NCBI RefSeq assembly: GCF_004359215.1
Contig: NC_090619.1
Span: 3,562,705 to 3,626,704, forward strand
Direction of reading: 5' to 3'
Origin: Bremia lactucae
Lineage: Eukaryota > Oomycota > Peronosporomycetes > Peronosporales > Peronosporaceae
DNA: 64,000 bases
In this document: positions 10,050 to 21,084 of the stretch, one piece after another
How positions within the stretch are numbered: position 1 is the first letter of the stretch
Layout of the letters: each line of letters starts with the position of its first letter
Notes under the pieces: model-generated
The model's database searches: none
What the model was told of the DNA's origin: nothing
Seen by the model: the letters and a program-made list of their open reading frames with translations, nothing else
Translations under genes and position numbers: made by a program

Positions 10050-11047
10050 TGCTATGTTTATGTGTGCTGCGCTTTGTTGTGCTAGAGCTGGGGTAAATCA
10101 AACCTTTGAGACGCCACAGGCGAATTGGTCTCCTCAAGTCTTGCTGAGTGATAGATAGTGCCGGTGTAATGGATGGCGACGGCGGTTTGACGCGTGAGTC
10201 AGTGATTGATGTCCAGTACACTGGACTTAGGAAATGGTGTCTTGTACACGAAAACAAATACAGACGTTTAGGAAAATTGCTGCAAACTAAAAGAATATTG
10301 TTACGGATACCTTTTGAATCATTAAGGCAAAATGACCAAAAATTTATGCAGAGCTCATTGTTATTCGACAGCATTTTATCTACTATGGTGACAAGGACAT
10401 AATCTTTGAATAGCATGGCCATATTGCATAGATATGGGGAGGAGTTGGACTGATTGGCATGGTGCTACTTTAGCGTCTCTAACTCAATAAACCAATTATG
10501 CGTAAGACCTTCAAGTGAGAACCACGGAATTTTACCTCGCGCTCACAGCCATGTTATATTTCACTGTCTTGTCTAGCTATTGACGAGGTCGTCGAAACTT
10601 TGACATTTGCCAAGCCGAATGGATTTTTGCGTAATCTTGCACATTAGTTTTACACCTTTATTCAAACATTGCGAAAAAAAATATCCTGCGCAAAAGGCAA
10701 GTTCTAAGGCTATTAACACCACCAGTTCGCCCTCTGAATTTGCCAGACGACCTTCTCGAGTTGTATATCCTAAGTAGCCTAATAATATACATTTATTATG
10801 AGTTGAAGTTGCATCTTAATTCTTTATTAAGCTAATCTTGTTTTAGCAAGAAAGTTAAAAATGTGACAGATTAAGCCTTAGCGTGCTTTTTATGGAATCT
10901 ATTTAATTTTGTAGCAAACATGTAGCGGAGCTACCTCGCTCTTAAAGTCAGAGGAAGAGTTTCAGACTCAGAGAGTCACTTAGTTCTATTGAACTAATAG
11001 GTTTAACAACTCAGGGAGTCGTACAAGCTATTAAAGGTTAAGGAATC
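10050..11047. other. Intergenic, no gene recognised
   Basis: The right side of this interval is upstream of the LARP gene. Several frames are open for 80-190 codons on either strand, but none resembles a known family and they overlap the LARP first exon or AT-rich sequence. The stretch after 10920 leads into retrotransposon sequence. Confidence 0.4.
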
Positions 11048-11470
11048 CTAGTTCAAGGGATTCAGGGGTCTAAGACTCGGGCTGCGCACAAACGAGACTG
11101 GCGTCCGAGGACGGCGCAGTCCGTTAATACAAAACGGCGTCTCACCCGTACTGACGTGGACACTGTTAATTATAGCGAACTCCACAAAGGGCAATTGCTT
11201 GCTCCACTCTTTGGGAGTTGCTATAGTGCGCAAGACATCCGCCACGACCCGATTGGCACGTTCTGTTTGGCCATCGGTCTGGGGATGATCTGCGGTCGAC
11301 ATGTGGAGCTTGCTACCTAGCAGATCGAACACATGTCGCCAAAAACCAGACGTAAAACGTGGATCCCGGTCCGATACTATGGACTCGGGCATCTTGTGTA
11401 GTCGGTAAACATGATCCAGGAACAAGAGAGCTGCCTCGACGTGCGGGTGGTCTGTTTGACGACCTAAGGA
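11048..11470 (-). pseudogene. Ty3/gypsy integrase core fragment
   Basis: The frame reads ESIVSDRDPRFTSGFW, HMSTADHPQTDGQTERANRV and LPFVEFAIINSVHVSTGETP, the second half of a Ty3/gypsy integrase core: the second catalytic Asp (SDRD), the DHPQTDGQTER block with the catalytic Glu, and the NSVH-x-STG segment. The first catalytic Asp region and the zinc module are missing. It abuts an oppositely oriented copia Gag fragment. Confidence 0.8.
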
Positions 11471-11479
11471 TGGAGACGC

Positions 11480-11750
11480 AACACCCTGCCGAGCCACTCC
11501 GCAGCCGTCTCCTCAGCTGCCGCCATATCAGCCACAGCCGATGGGCCACCGCAGAGAGTCCCTGCGCCAACGCAGTACCAACCACCGGATGCGAGGCAGC
11601 GCAAGCTTGCGATTCGCAAGTTAGTCAAGTTTCTTCGACTGGAGTAAGACCTTTGGCGTCAAGTTGACATGGCACAAGAGTCGTGCGGCTTCCTGTGGAG
11701 CGAGAATGTCAAGACCGACATGCTTGGCCAGTACCTTACTGGGACCCCGC
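11480..11750 (+). pseudogene. Ty1/copia Gag fragment
   Basis: Plus-strand frames with small shifts read a Pro/Gln-rich stretch, then QRKLAIRK and [19 protein letters not shown] followed by MLGQYLTG. This matches the Gag of oomycete copia elements; the related copy at 16640-17300 has the same order. It is broken by indels and a stop. Confidence 0.6.
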
Positions 11751-11910
11751 ACGCCTCGTGCGCATTCGTACTTACGACGACACTCTCCTTTTCAACATAC
11801 CAGCGTACATTTTGTTGAACGGTACCTCCGTTCTTGTTCTTCTTGACCCTATCACATTAACATTTATCGCTGCAAAGTGTTAACACTTGCTTATACGTTT
11901 TCTAATATAA

Positions 11911-11927
11911 CATTCACTCTCAAGTTT
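11911..11927 (+). promoter_or_regulatory. Candidate oomycete initiator (trpG)
   Basis: cattcactctcaagttt combines a YCAYTYY initiator-like element (TCACTCT) with a T-rich flank, the core-promoter arrangement known in oomycetes. It lies about 100 bp before the start codon at 12027. Confidence 0.35.
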
Positions 11928-12026
11928 ACTTAACTTTTGGTGTCATTGTGGTTGCAATCCGGTTGGCTACAAACAAAAGTGACGGCATATTTAGGCTATA
12001 CATATATCCTGACAACAATTAGGCCG

Positions 12027-12683
12027 ATGACGACTCGCGTGCTACTCATTGACAATTATGACTCATTCACATACAATATCTATCAGGTGCGTTGGCTGTC
12101 TTTGTCCCTGTGCGTTACTTTTCCATCGGACACTAAGCATTGCTCTATATTCCATATATTCCTGTAGTATATGGCCCAGCTTGGCGCTCATGTTGAAGTG
12201 AAGCGCAACGACCAAATCACACTGGACGAAATCCGCGATATGAAGCCAGACCGCATCATGATTTCTCCAGGACCGGGATATCCCAAGGACGCGGGCATAT
12301 CGTGTGACGTGATCCGTCACTTCGCTGGTATTGTCCCCATCGCTGGAGTATGCTTGGGCCACCAGTGCATGTTTGAAGTCTTTGGCGGAAAAGTAGACCA
12401 CGCTGGTGAAATTGTGCACGGCAAGGCCTCCGTGATGGTGCACGATGGAAAAGGTCTTTTCAAGGGCATGGCGTCTGAGTTTAAGGCTATTCGCTACCAC
12501 TCACTTGTAGGGATGCCTGAAACCTTGCCCGATGCACTTGAGGTGACAGCGACTGTCAAGGGCACCAACATAATCATGGGAGTTAGACACAAGCAGTTTA
12601 AAGTCGAGGGCTGGCAATTTCACCCGGAAAGTATTCTCACTGAGGATGGCCTTAGGCTGATCCAGAACTTTTTAGAACTGTGA
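12027..12683 (+). CDS. trpG: Anthranilate synthase component II (glutamine amidotransferase)
   Basis: Exons 12027-12086 and 12168-12683 flank an 81-nt intron (GTGCGT donor, CCTGTAG acceptor) and give 191 residues, the usual length for a free-standing TrpG/PabA. It opens with LLIDNYDSFTYNIYQ, has the oxyanion segment SPGPGYP, the nucleophile Cys82 in GVCLGHQ, and the catalytic His172/Glu174 in FHPES. The protein hydrolyses glutamine and passes ammonia to the chorismate-binding subunit for anthranilate (tryptophan) synthesis; a role as PabA for aminobenzoate cannot be excluded because the two are not separable here. No synthase subunit lies nearby. It converges on the bZIP gene with 209 bp between stops. 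Confidence 0.9.
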
Positions 12684-12892
12684 ATAGCAGCGTCCAGAAT
12701 GATAAATGAAGCAATTCTTTTGAAGCGTACATACAGAGCACTACCCTTATTAAACAAAAAGGCTTGTCACGCCAGCTTCGATGTCAACTGTCTGCCCTTG
12801 CGCAAGCATTCTAATGGTGGAGAATAATCGCTTATTCAGTGGCTCGATTCAAAAGAAGGGGCTTTTCTTGATAAAAGAGCGCAGCATCAGCA

Positions 12893-14465
12893 TTAGTCCT
12901 CGGAGAAAACAAAGTTAAGGTTTTTCTCCACTTCTGCAGCAGAAGGCGTAGAAACAATCTGTGCAGAGCAAGCACATGTGTCAGTATCTTAGCAAGAACT
13001 TTACATGAGCAGACGGCACCTGTAACTGCTCGATTGACGCGCGATTTTCCAAAGACCAGGACAAGAGTTTTTGAAATTGGTGCGGTGTCATCGTGTTTCT
13101 AGACTGATGCAGGATCGCCTTCATCAATCAACAGCCAATAAGAATGCGTATAAAGCATCAAGCCCATTAATCTCAAATATAGAAAGCGCTAACCTCGATG
13201 CCTGGGACGTAGAGCCAATCGTGTGCTCGAAGCGCCGAGAAGCACTTTTGAATCGCGTCTAACTTTCGAGTTTCTTCACTGGCAGGTACTACGAGGCTTG
13301 CTAACCGCTGACATTGTTCTGACGTAAGTCCAAGATGTGCGCGCAGAGATCGAGAAAACTCCGAGCTTTCAATAGCTACTGTAATCAAAGCTTGATTTTC
13401 ATCATTCGATCGACGAATCTGTACGCGACATGCAAGCAAACAGCATCCAACATAAATTACCAAATTTTTACAAGCAACACAATAATAATCAAATCGCACC
13501 GCATCCGTATTGCGAGAGTGGTTACCAAGGATTCGTGCCATCAACTCCATCTTGGCCTCTTTAGACATCTGAGCGTGGTGAAAATGCTCCCCCGAGCTGT
13601 ATTCTGACGACGCCAAGCGCAGTAGAATTTGTTAGTTCCTTTGATGCCTTTTCGCAGCAAATGTTTTTATTAATGTACCCAACGCGGTCACCAATTTCTG
13701 CGCATTGCCAGTGCCAAATTCGTGGCTTCTAAGCATCTTTAGCGAGCTCTCAAGCTTAGATACTTCTGTCTCGTAAGTCTCCACCATGCCTTTCTTCTTC
13801 TCCCGTCGAACCCGGGCTGATGCGCGATTACGCTCAAGCCTTCTTTGCCTTCGGTCATCTTCTTCCTGCAGCTTTTGATAAATAGATAGCAAGTCGGGTG
13901 TACGCATAATCTGCTTGATCTCCTCCGAGCCCATGAGCGATGGATCCGTGCCGCTTACCCGCGCCAGTAATGCTGTGTCCATGGCCAATCCACCTGTGCT
14001 CGCAGCAAACTGCGCTGCCGAAATTTGAGATGCTGGTGTGTTGAGCTGCTGACCAAGTTTGAGTGCTACAGGCATATCAGTGGCTAATGAGGCCGGAGGC
14101 GCCGCCATGCCATCGGCTGTAATGAATTGGCCGCCTGTGGAACCGCTTTTTTCGTAAAACGACATGCCACGCATACTCTCAGATGGACTGGGCTGTGCCC
14201 CAGTAGCCTGTGGCGCCTTGTCAGCGCGACGACTCCCTGGTCTAGCGCCAGTAGCCACATATGAAAATTGGTTCTGGCCCAACCCTTTCCATTGACGCTG
14301 TGCCGCATCAGCGTCGGGCGCGGCACCAGGTCTAGCTAGCAAATTGAAGCTGAAAGAAAGGCCAACTGAATTATTCCCCTGATTAGTTATAGGTATATAC
14401 GAGGGTAGTGACGAGGGCAGGTCACTATCGGCCCCATTGCCTTCGCCGCCAACTTCATTTTGCAT
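12893..14465 (-). CDS. bZIP transcription factor (oomycete family)
   Basis: Five exons, 14465-13679, 13603-13500, 13418-13194, 13118-13020 and 12958-12893, with introns of 75, 81, 75 and 61 nt, give 426 residues and close in phase. The first 200 residues are low complexity. Residues about 205-225 are the basic region (ERNRASARVRREKKKG) with the Asn and Arg contacts of canonical bZIPs, followed by a short zipper (ETEVSKLESSLKML). The C-terminal half has the conserved oomycete layout: MARILGNHSRNTDA then IRRSNDENQALIT, and MTPHQFQKLLSWSLEN. The first exon's frame reads into a stop at 13632, which the proposed intron removes. It should bind DNA as a dimer in the nucleus; targets are unknown. Confidence 0.85.
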
Positions 14466-14556
14466 AGTACAAGTTAAGAAATGCGGAGGTCATTAAGTCA
14501 CAAAAGCAAGGAAGAAACGATTACAATGTATGCCACACAAGCATTGTGGCTGCCAG

Positions 14557-14575
14557 CCATCATTCGGGCATTTTG
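14557..14575 (+). promoter_or_regulatory. Oomycete core promoter (Inr + flank) of PRPS gene
   Basis: ccatcattcgggcattttg matches the oomycete initiator and flanking region (TCATTY then CAWTTT). It ends 15 bp before the start codon at 14591 and lies in the 125-bp gap shared with the divergent bZIP gene. Confidence 0.5.
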
Positions 14576-14590
14576 TAAGTGAAAAGCGCA

Positions 14591-15044
14591 ATGTTTCGTC
14601 AATTCGTCGCTCGGCACGGCAGATTGACCACGACTGCAGTGGCCATGAGCATTGCAGCCGCAGGTAGTGCTTTAGGAGCTCAGAAGCATCAGCCGCAATA
14701 TGCTGTTGCGCTTTCGGAGGAAGCATTTCCGAGAGCTGCTCCTGTGGCCAAACAACCCAAGATCAACGGGCTCAAAATTTTTAGTGGCAATGCTAACTAC
14801 GAACTGGCCTCGAATGTTGCAAAGCTTGTTGGTGTGCAGCTGGGAAAAATTACAGTTGAACGCTTTGCTGACGGAGAAGTCAACCTCATGGTTCACGAAA
14901 ACGTGCGCGGCAAGGACGTGTACATTGTACAGCCCACGTGCGTGCCTGTTAACGAGAACCTTATGGAGCTTCTGCTCATGGTTAGTACAATGCGCCGTTC
15001 TTCGGCGCGCCGCATTACCGCTGTCATTCCTTACTACGGTTATG
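14591..15044 (+). CDS. PRPS: Ribose-phosphate diphosphokinase, 3' part missing at scaffold join
   Basis: 151 codons are readable before the n at 15045. After a 29-residue leader (MFRQFVARHGRLTTTA, Arg/Ala/Ser-rich, likely mitochondrial targeting) and a linker, the family signature begins: KIFSGNANYELASNVAKLVG, ERFADGEVNL, VRGKDVYIVQPT, NENLMELLLMV and ITAVIPYYGY. The enzyme makes PRPP from ribose 5-phosphate and ATP. The PRPP-binding loop and C-terminal half are absent because the sequence after the n is a gypsy Gag on the other strand. The TTG/GTG codons further upstream were not used as start. Confidence 0.9.
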
Positions 15045-15045
15045 N
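15045..15045. other. Scaffold join (single n)
   Basis: A single ambiguous base separates a gene body from unrelated retrotransposon sequence on the opposite strand. It most likely stands for a gap of unknown length. Confidence 0.85.
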
Positions 15046-15694
15046 CCAAAGAAGCGCGCCTGAAGCAACACTTCGTTGTTCGGCGGCTGGTACATGGCGC
15101 GAATCTTTTCCTTAAAGATCGCCCATGTAGGGAACGCCTTTCTGTCCGCCATAAGCGCCGAGTAAGCCCACTCTGAGGCCTTACCGCGCAGATGCGACAT
15201 GGCGTACGACACCATCCGGCTGTCGTCCTCGATGAGCTGCGCGACAACGCATTGCTCCACGGCTAAAAGCCAGTGGACAATCGTGTGCGTTGCAGTTCCA
15301 TCGAACTTGGGTGGGGGTCCATCTGAATGAGCCTCGGCTGATACGGTCGGGCAGAGAAGATCTCAACAGTCCTGTTGAGAGCCTCGCTCCGAGCCTGCTC
15401 ATGCCTCAGCTCATCCTGAGTCTGAGTGACGGACTCCGCCGCTGCATGGCCTTGTGCCTCAGATGCGGCTCTCCGCTGTCCGAGTACGAATGCCTCAAAC
15501 TGCTTCAACTGAGCAACGTGTTGCTCAGGAAAACTACCGAGGAGCCTGGCCAGGGCTTGTTCACCAAGTTTCTGCGCCATATGCCCTGCCACCTCCCGAT
15601 GATGTTCGGAGAGGAGGGGAAAGTGAGCCCAATCATTGTTGAGGCTCATCCTCACGTACACACGCAGAGATGCGGGTCGTGGGAAGGATTTCAA
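15046..15694 (-). pseudogene. Ty3/gypsy Gag fragment
   Basis: Reading from 15694 the frame gives a Gln/Ala-rich region, then RPYQPRLIQMDP. A one-base shift near 15310 leads to HWLLAVEQCVVAQLIEDDSR, MVSYAMSHLRGKASEWAYSA and WAIFKEKIRAMYQPPN, the core of gypsy-type Gag (Retrotrans_gag). It is truncated at the n. The element reads leftward from the LTR at 15705. Confidence 0.75.
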
Positions 15695-15704
15695 GTGCTA
15701 CCAA

Positions 15705-16134
15705 GTGTAGGCGGGCACATCGTAATGCGGCCACGCTCTACTTAGACACACACCCTAGCACAGCGAGGAAGCGGTTTCCGGCTCCTCGTGCGCACTTACT
15801 TAATAGGAAGTAGTTTTCAGACTGATTAATATTTAATCACAATAAATGTAAATACCTATTTTTACCAATCAAAATGTCATCTCTATGGATAACACTTAAT
15901 ATGTATTGCGAACGTATCTTTCTAGATACCTCGCGTAACGGATGATGCTAGGCGTCAGCCTCCTAATGTGAATGCACCTATGTACAACACATACACAAGG
16001 GTTGGTCACAAATGTGCACCACAGCCGAGTGCTGGGTCTTGTTACTTTATTTAAGTAATTGACCATCCCCTTAAGTACATCAAATGTACTTAACGGGGAC
16101 TGTGAAACATAAGGGCAACTTTAGCCCGTTACAA
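15705..16134 (-). repeat. 5' LTR of gypsy element, minus orientation
   Basis: It starts TGTAGGCGGGC, degenerate relative to TGTAACGGGG, and ends GCCCGTTACA. On the minus strand it is followed by TTGGTAGCAC, a shortened primer-binding site, and then gag. Most of its length is shared with 311-770. Confidence 0.6.
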
Positions 16135-16437
16135 GCCCTATCCAACTGAAAGGGTATAAGCCCAACGGCTTACAACGTCGATGAAGACGAAAGCGGCAAG
16201 ACGAAAGAAGACCAAGACTGATCACGAAAGGGTCAGTGGTCAAGAAGGAGATACGAAAGGAGTCATGGGAAATTATTCGAAGTCAAATTACTTGCGGGAA
16301 AGGCTGCTCGAAGTTAGCAAGCCGCACGGTACGCATTAACCATATCGAGGCGTAGCAAGAGCAACAGGACGAAAAGGATCAGAAATGCCGAGAAGCCAGT
16401 TTTTCGGCTCGATCATTGGGCAAGCAAAGGGGCGAGC
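16135..16437. other. Junction sequence, no gene
   Basis: Purine-rich sequence with many aagacgaaag-like words between the gypsy LTR and the copia gag. It may be the 5' leader of the copia element; its LTR was not recognised. Confidence 0.35.
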
Positions 16438-17310
16438 ATGGAGGCGTTGGACTTAATGCTACCCCTAAGGGCCTCTCCTCAAGAGTCGCTGGCTTCCTTC
16501 TCTGGAATTAGGCAGCGCGGATGGGAACAAGCCGCAGCTAACGTCGAGATGGCGCAGGTGCCACGCCCTGATCTGCCCCTACACTACGTTCAGGCGACAG
16601 CACATCACCCGGCCCAGCAACACAACACGCGCCGGCGCTAGGTGCGCTATTCCTACGGGTCCCAGACGCGCGTCAAAGGAAGCCAAGGATTCGTCAAATT
16701 AACTCCAAAGAGTTGTATTAGATATTGGGTACAGGTCTCTCTATGATCGGGTCAACGATTCATTCGACAGATTTCCTTCGCGGAACGTGCGAACAGATTT
16801 CTTTGGAGCGAGGATGTAATGTCGACGTACCAGGACACCACTTGGTATGAATTGACAAGCTTACGGTTGTTGGCAGAAAAAGTCAACTTTAGAACATGCG
16901 ATGCAGAGACTACTGCAGACATTCGCTAACAAGATAGCACCGTCTCGAAGCATGAAGATGCTTATTGTACCCAGAGCAGCAAGAGAAGCTAGATGTCTAC
17001 TTGGGATCTGTCAGTGGGGCGTGCGGTGGGGCGGACATTTGGATCTCGACAACATCGTGCTTACGTGAACCCAGCCATGAGAATTTCTATCCTTTCGCGT
17101 CAGAAACTTTCGCGCGACGACTGCCTGCGCCAGGCTGAAGATTTAGCGCAGTTTGCGCAATCTACCGAGTTGGAAACACGACGAAAGCAGCTGGGACGAG
17201 AACTCGGCCAACACGGAAGACAGGACTCACGAACATGCCCCAAGTGCGAGAACGCTGGACAGATAAAGTCCGGGTGCCCTGAAGAAGGGATGCTCTGCAT
17301 ACAGATTACA
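16438..17310 (+). pseudogene. Ty1/copia Gag, degenerate
   Basis: Broken plus-strand frames read, in order, a segment rich in Pro/Gln, PRIRQINSKELY, then LSRDDCLRQAEDLAQFAQST and a CCHC-like knuckle C-P-K-C-x3-GQIKSGC near 17236-17280 in which the His position is Gln. The order fits oomycete copia Gag. Several stops and shifts interrupt it. Confidence 0.6.
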
Positions 17311-17860
17311 GTTATGGAGTTAAATGTTGATTAAGGAAGTTGATTCTCGTCAGTGGGTCCAACAGGCACTTACTCAATGGCGTCAGTCTTCTTGAAGACC
17401 CGGAGAAGTGTGTGAGTAAATACACTTCGGGCGGCGGCTTTCTTTGTCTTACCAAGCGCAAAAGCGTCGTGATTGTGGGTAAAAGGAAAGAAAAGGCATA
17501 CAGTGCAATCGATGGGCGTGTACTACGCCAAAAAGCTGGAGCGAAAAACCATATCTTCCGGTACGCTCGAGGCGAAAGGACACGACATTGTACATACCGT
17601 GTGATTGCAGGACTGAAAGGAGGAACTCTGTGCTTGACGTCGAGATGTCGATCAATGTACTTCGTGCTCGCACTCAAGGCGGACGGAAAAATCCCGACTC
17701 TACTGATGAACTCATGTCTGTACTCGCCCGGAACGAACAAGAGGTTTAACGTGACATCCAGAAGGGGTCTTTTGGTGTATTTCTGTCGCAGATTTGCACA
17801 CGTCATTTACAACACGATCATTTGGATCGCGCAGGACCCAGCTTCAGGAATATTGCAGCT
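17311..17860 (+). pseudogene. Ty1/copia protease region, degenerate
   Basis: Directly after the Gag knuckle the frame reads LVSGSNRHLLNGVSLLED. This corresponds to the copia protease motif DSG-x-x-x-H, with the catalytic Asp replaced by Val. The frame then stays open to about 17860, where gypsy sequence of another family begins. Confidence 0.5.
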
Positions 17861-17861
17861 T

Positions 17862-19234
17862 GTCTAGAGAGACTACTGCTCATAATAAATACCTTTATTT
17901 ATTGCGACAAAGCTACATGGCCTTGATCCCAGCGCGAAGAACTTTCGCGCTGAGGAAGATTTTTATCTCGATGCTTTTCTTAAGCATCGATAGTATAATG
18001 GCAACAACAAGCGAGATAAAATCTTGTTGATGCAAGCCTGAAGCGCGTTTATTCGCAACGTCAAAGACATTGGACGTGAAACCTGGCTTCAAAGACTTAA
18101 CGCGAAACGTGTTAAGTTTGAGAAACAAATTCCAACCGGTGCAAGGCTTAAATTGCATCGGTCATATCGTGAGGCAGGACTTCCATGCCTCACGTGGGGT
18201 AATCCCTGTCCGCGTTGTGCCAACAACACGAAGCGAGTAAAAGGGGATGTCTATTCCATTTCTTCGCCCTGGGGAAGGGCTCGCACCTCTATCAAGATGC
18301 GCGATGCGATTGACGTTTTGCAATCGTTTTTTTTAACAGGCGCCAGGGGCGCGTGTTTTCCGATGGACCTTCTGATCCATCGGATGGGTCTCGTTATACT
18401 GACGGACGAGGCCCTCAACGTCAACAATCAGCTGGGAGCCTCGTTCCTAGCTGTCATGTGAAGGTGGATAACCGCGCCAGCGAACAAGATAACTCGTTCG
18501 CTGCCCTTTACATCACGGTGGTTTTGGATACGTTCCACACGGAAACGTTGACCACCGTGGGAATCGACGAATGGTTGTGACGGAGGAGGGAAAGTTAGAT
18601 CCGACCCATTGTCGGATCTAGAGTCGAAGATCGACAAACTCGATCACTTCCTCCATGATTTGGAGGAGGGACTTGATCACGAGCGCGGTAAGCGTCGCTC
18701 GTTAGAGCAGACGGTGCAGGCTCACAATTAAAGGATGTGCTCCTGCGAGAGGCGTTTGCAACTGATGTCGTGTCGAACACAGTTGAAAGTGCGTTGACGG
18801 GATGTCAAACGTCAGGCATTCCTAGGATGAGGTCATACGGGCTCTCCATACCCAGCACTGTGAATTTCTCTTTGCAAGAGAAGTCAGTAAATTTGAAGGC
18901 GAGTTCTTCCTGAACTCCCTCAGACTAAAGTGTGCGCTGTTCGCTAAACGAACGGTCGCCTCTTCATATCGAACGGCTGGAAGACCGTTCGAAGAGTGCG
19001 TACTCCATGTTAGAGTACGAACGGAACTATCACGCTCTTCGTGATGAGCTGTCGTCAGCTCATCGCGGTTTCGAGGATCTTCGGACCCGACATGAGAATC
19101 TCCAGATTCAGCACGAGAATCTGGTTCGTGACCACAAGAATCGTTTAGGGATTCTTGAAAAGGGTGGTCAGATCCGTCCTCGGAAGAAACCGCGTACTGA
19201 TGGTACGGGCGGAGCCCATCAACGTAAAACGTAG
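17862..19234 (+). pseudogene. Gypsy-borne antisense ORF, copy 2
   Basis: It begins abruptly with a block matching copy 1 (RETTAHNKY, ALIPARR in a shifted frame), then a Cys-pair region (NPCPRCANNTKRVKGD), FPMDLLIHRMGLVIL, a coiled-coil stretch (ESKIDKLDHFLHDLEEGLDH, LRTRHENLQIQHENLVRDHK) and a basic end (RPRKKPRTDGTGG) with TAG at 19232-19234. Copy 3 has the same order. The last 200 bases are read on the other strand as gypsy integrase C-terminus. Frameshifts make it non-functional here. Confidence 0.6.
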
Positions 19235-19550
19235 CCTTCGCATTCTACGTGACAATTATATTGTGTACGCATTGCCTCTGCGATGCAGTACACGGAAAGG
19301 CCAAATGAACTTGGGTAGCAGGTTACTGCTACCCACATTAGTGACTACACGCTTAGGTAAGGTTACCGTAGAGAGTAGTACTAGGTCATTCATTTCAAAT
19401 GAAAGAACGTTTGCTAGTCCAGGTTTGTCTGCGTTCCGTTTCTGACGGTCCACTGCGTTAGCAAGGAATCTTTAACGAAACGGATTACTGATTCCCTTAC
19501 GGATCAGATCAAATAAACTGTCTCGCATGCGCTGAAGGACAAATGACAAA
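19020..19550 (-). pseudogene. Gypsy integrase C-terminal region
   Basis: From 19550 leftward the minus strand reads AVDRQKRNADKPGLANVLSF, NDLVLLSTVTLPK, SNLLPKFIWPFRVLHRRGN and, after a stop, ATFYVDGLRPYHQYAVSSED. This is the integrase tail with its chromodomain-like barrel. It fixes this inserted fragment (17862-19550) as minus-oriented, opposite to the antisense ORF. Confidence 0.75.
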
Positions 19551-19629
19551 GAACGCGCAATCAAGAAAGGACACTGGAAAAAAAAATTCCGATTGACATT
19601 GTTAATTGAGTAGTCTGCTCGGATTTCAA

Positions 19630-19915
19630 GGAGCCGATGATGCCCAAGGACAGACTAGGAAATCGGTACATCATCATCTTGGTTGGTCATAAAAAAATTA
19701 TTGCCGGAATTTTCTCGCAAGAAACAAGAACATCGCTGCGCAAAAGCTCAAGCATTTCATGTTTTTTTCGAGCGCCAGTTGATCTGCAGAATTCATATTT
19801 AGAATCGGGGACCATCGTTCTCCGGATCTTTTCTGTAAAGAAACTGGAACTGCTCGCCAGATTAGCAAAACATTCTATCATGCCAGTAATGATAAAGCAG
19901 AACATATAACCGCGC
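19630..19915 (+). pseudogene. Ty1/copia integrase core fragment
   Basis: The frame reads MPKDRLGNRYIIILVGHKK and, after shifts, the ESGTIVLR region and HASNDKAEH, which matches the copia integrase order with the A-S-N-x-K-A-E-R block containing the catalytic Glu. It continues the copia element interrupted at 17860. Confidence 0.6.
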
Positions 19916-20029
19916 CATTATATCTACTTATGTAGTGTAGAGAACAAGCCGCTAGGCGAACGTGGGAATTTAGCGTAAAATTATAAAAAAAAGCGATGAA
20001 ACGAAGGGGTATCGAGTATACATACCCCT

Positions 20030-21060
20030 CTCACCGGTAGCCATGTGCCACACACGAAGTGGGTCTTTAGGACCAAAACCGACGTGGATGGGAAGATCAG
20101 CGTAACAAAGCCTGACTCGTGGCCTCTGGTAACAAGCATCTTCTCGAGGTCGATTAAGTTTGACATTTGCCGCCGTTAGTAAGCTGAATACTGCAAAAGA
20201 GGTACTGGTTCTCGTGGAACATTCCAATCGCCCACGTCAAGGCGGACAAGGAAGACCATTAAGAGATTTACCTGCGTATATCGCAAGGTATGCAGCTTCT
20301 CACAGAAGGCATGTAAAAGTTGGGTGCAATAACGCGGAGTCAGATAGCATTTTGACGAAAGAAGTCGCTCTACGACTTTAAGCATGCGGGAAGATTACGG
20401 AGTCAACTACAATACAGCATGCCAAAAGATGATGGATTTACACGCTATTCTATAAACATAGTTTTGTTCTACGATCGATACGGTAACGAGATGATAGGTT
20501 TAGGAGTCTACGTCGGTAATCTTCTGGTTACAGCGGCGTTACGAAACTGGTGTAAGTCTTTTTGGCTACAATGGGTACACTTCCAATAAAGGAAATGTTT
20601 AGGTATGCCTATTGAGAAAATTGACGGAAATAGCGGCACTCTTGATCAACAGGCGACTATTGAAGACCTACTGGAGCAGCATGAATTGGATTAAGCGAAA
20701 GTGCTTCACATTCCAGCAGGCGAGGATATACGTGAAGCTGAAGTGGGTGAGAAGAAGCATCTGGTGAAGGAAGGCCAAGCATGCACGATTTTGAGTCCCG
20801 TGTTAGGAGTTTTCTGGGTTTCGCGCTGTACGCAGCCGGATATAAGTTTCGCCGTACACAAGGCGACATGACGAATCCACCAGCCGATTCTACACAATGG
20901 GATAAGCAAAAAAAGAAGCTGCTCGCTATAGGAAGGGTACGAAATAATTGAAGTTTCACATGCGAGTGAGCGTCGGATGTAGAATAGCTGTTTCTTAGAG
21001 CTGAAGCCACGTAAACTTCGGCAACGACAAGCAAGATCAGAAGTCAAATTAAACATTGGA
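20030..21060 (+). pseudogene. Ty1/copia reverse transcriptase, degenerate
   Basis: Across frames it reads HVPHTKWVFRTKTDVDGK, the copia RT start, then EMIGLGVYVGNLLVT, where the catalytic Y-V-D-D-L is Y-V-G-N-L, then LDQQATIEDLLEQHELD and VFWVSRCTQPDISFAVHKAT. Frameshifts and the lost catalytic Asp pair make it dead. Confidence 0.7.
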
Positions 21061-21084
21061 TCTGCAAGACAAAAATCGGCGTAA

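Noticed and set aside
13173..13616. Separate gene downstream of the bZIP ORF
   Set aside because: Splicing of 13678-13604 joins it in phase to the bZIP first exon and matches the family layout, so it is part of the same gene.
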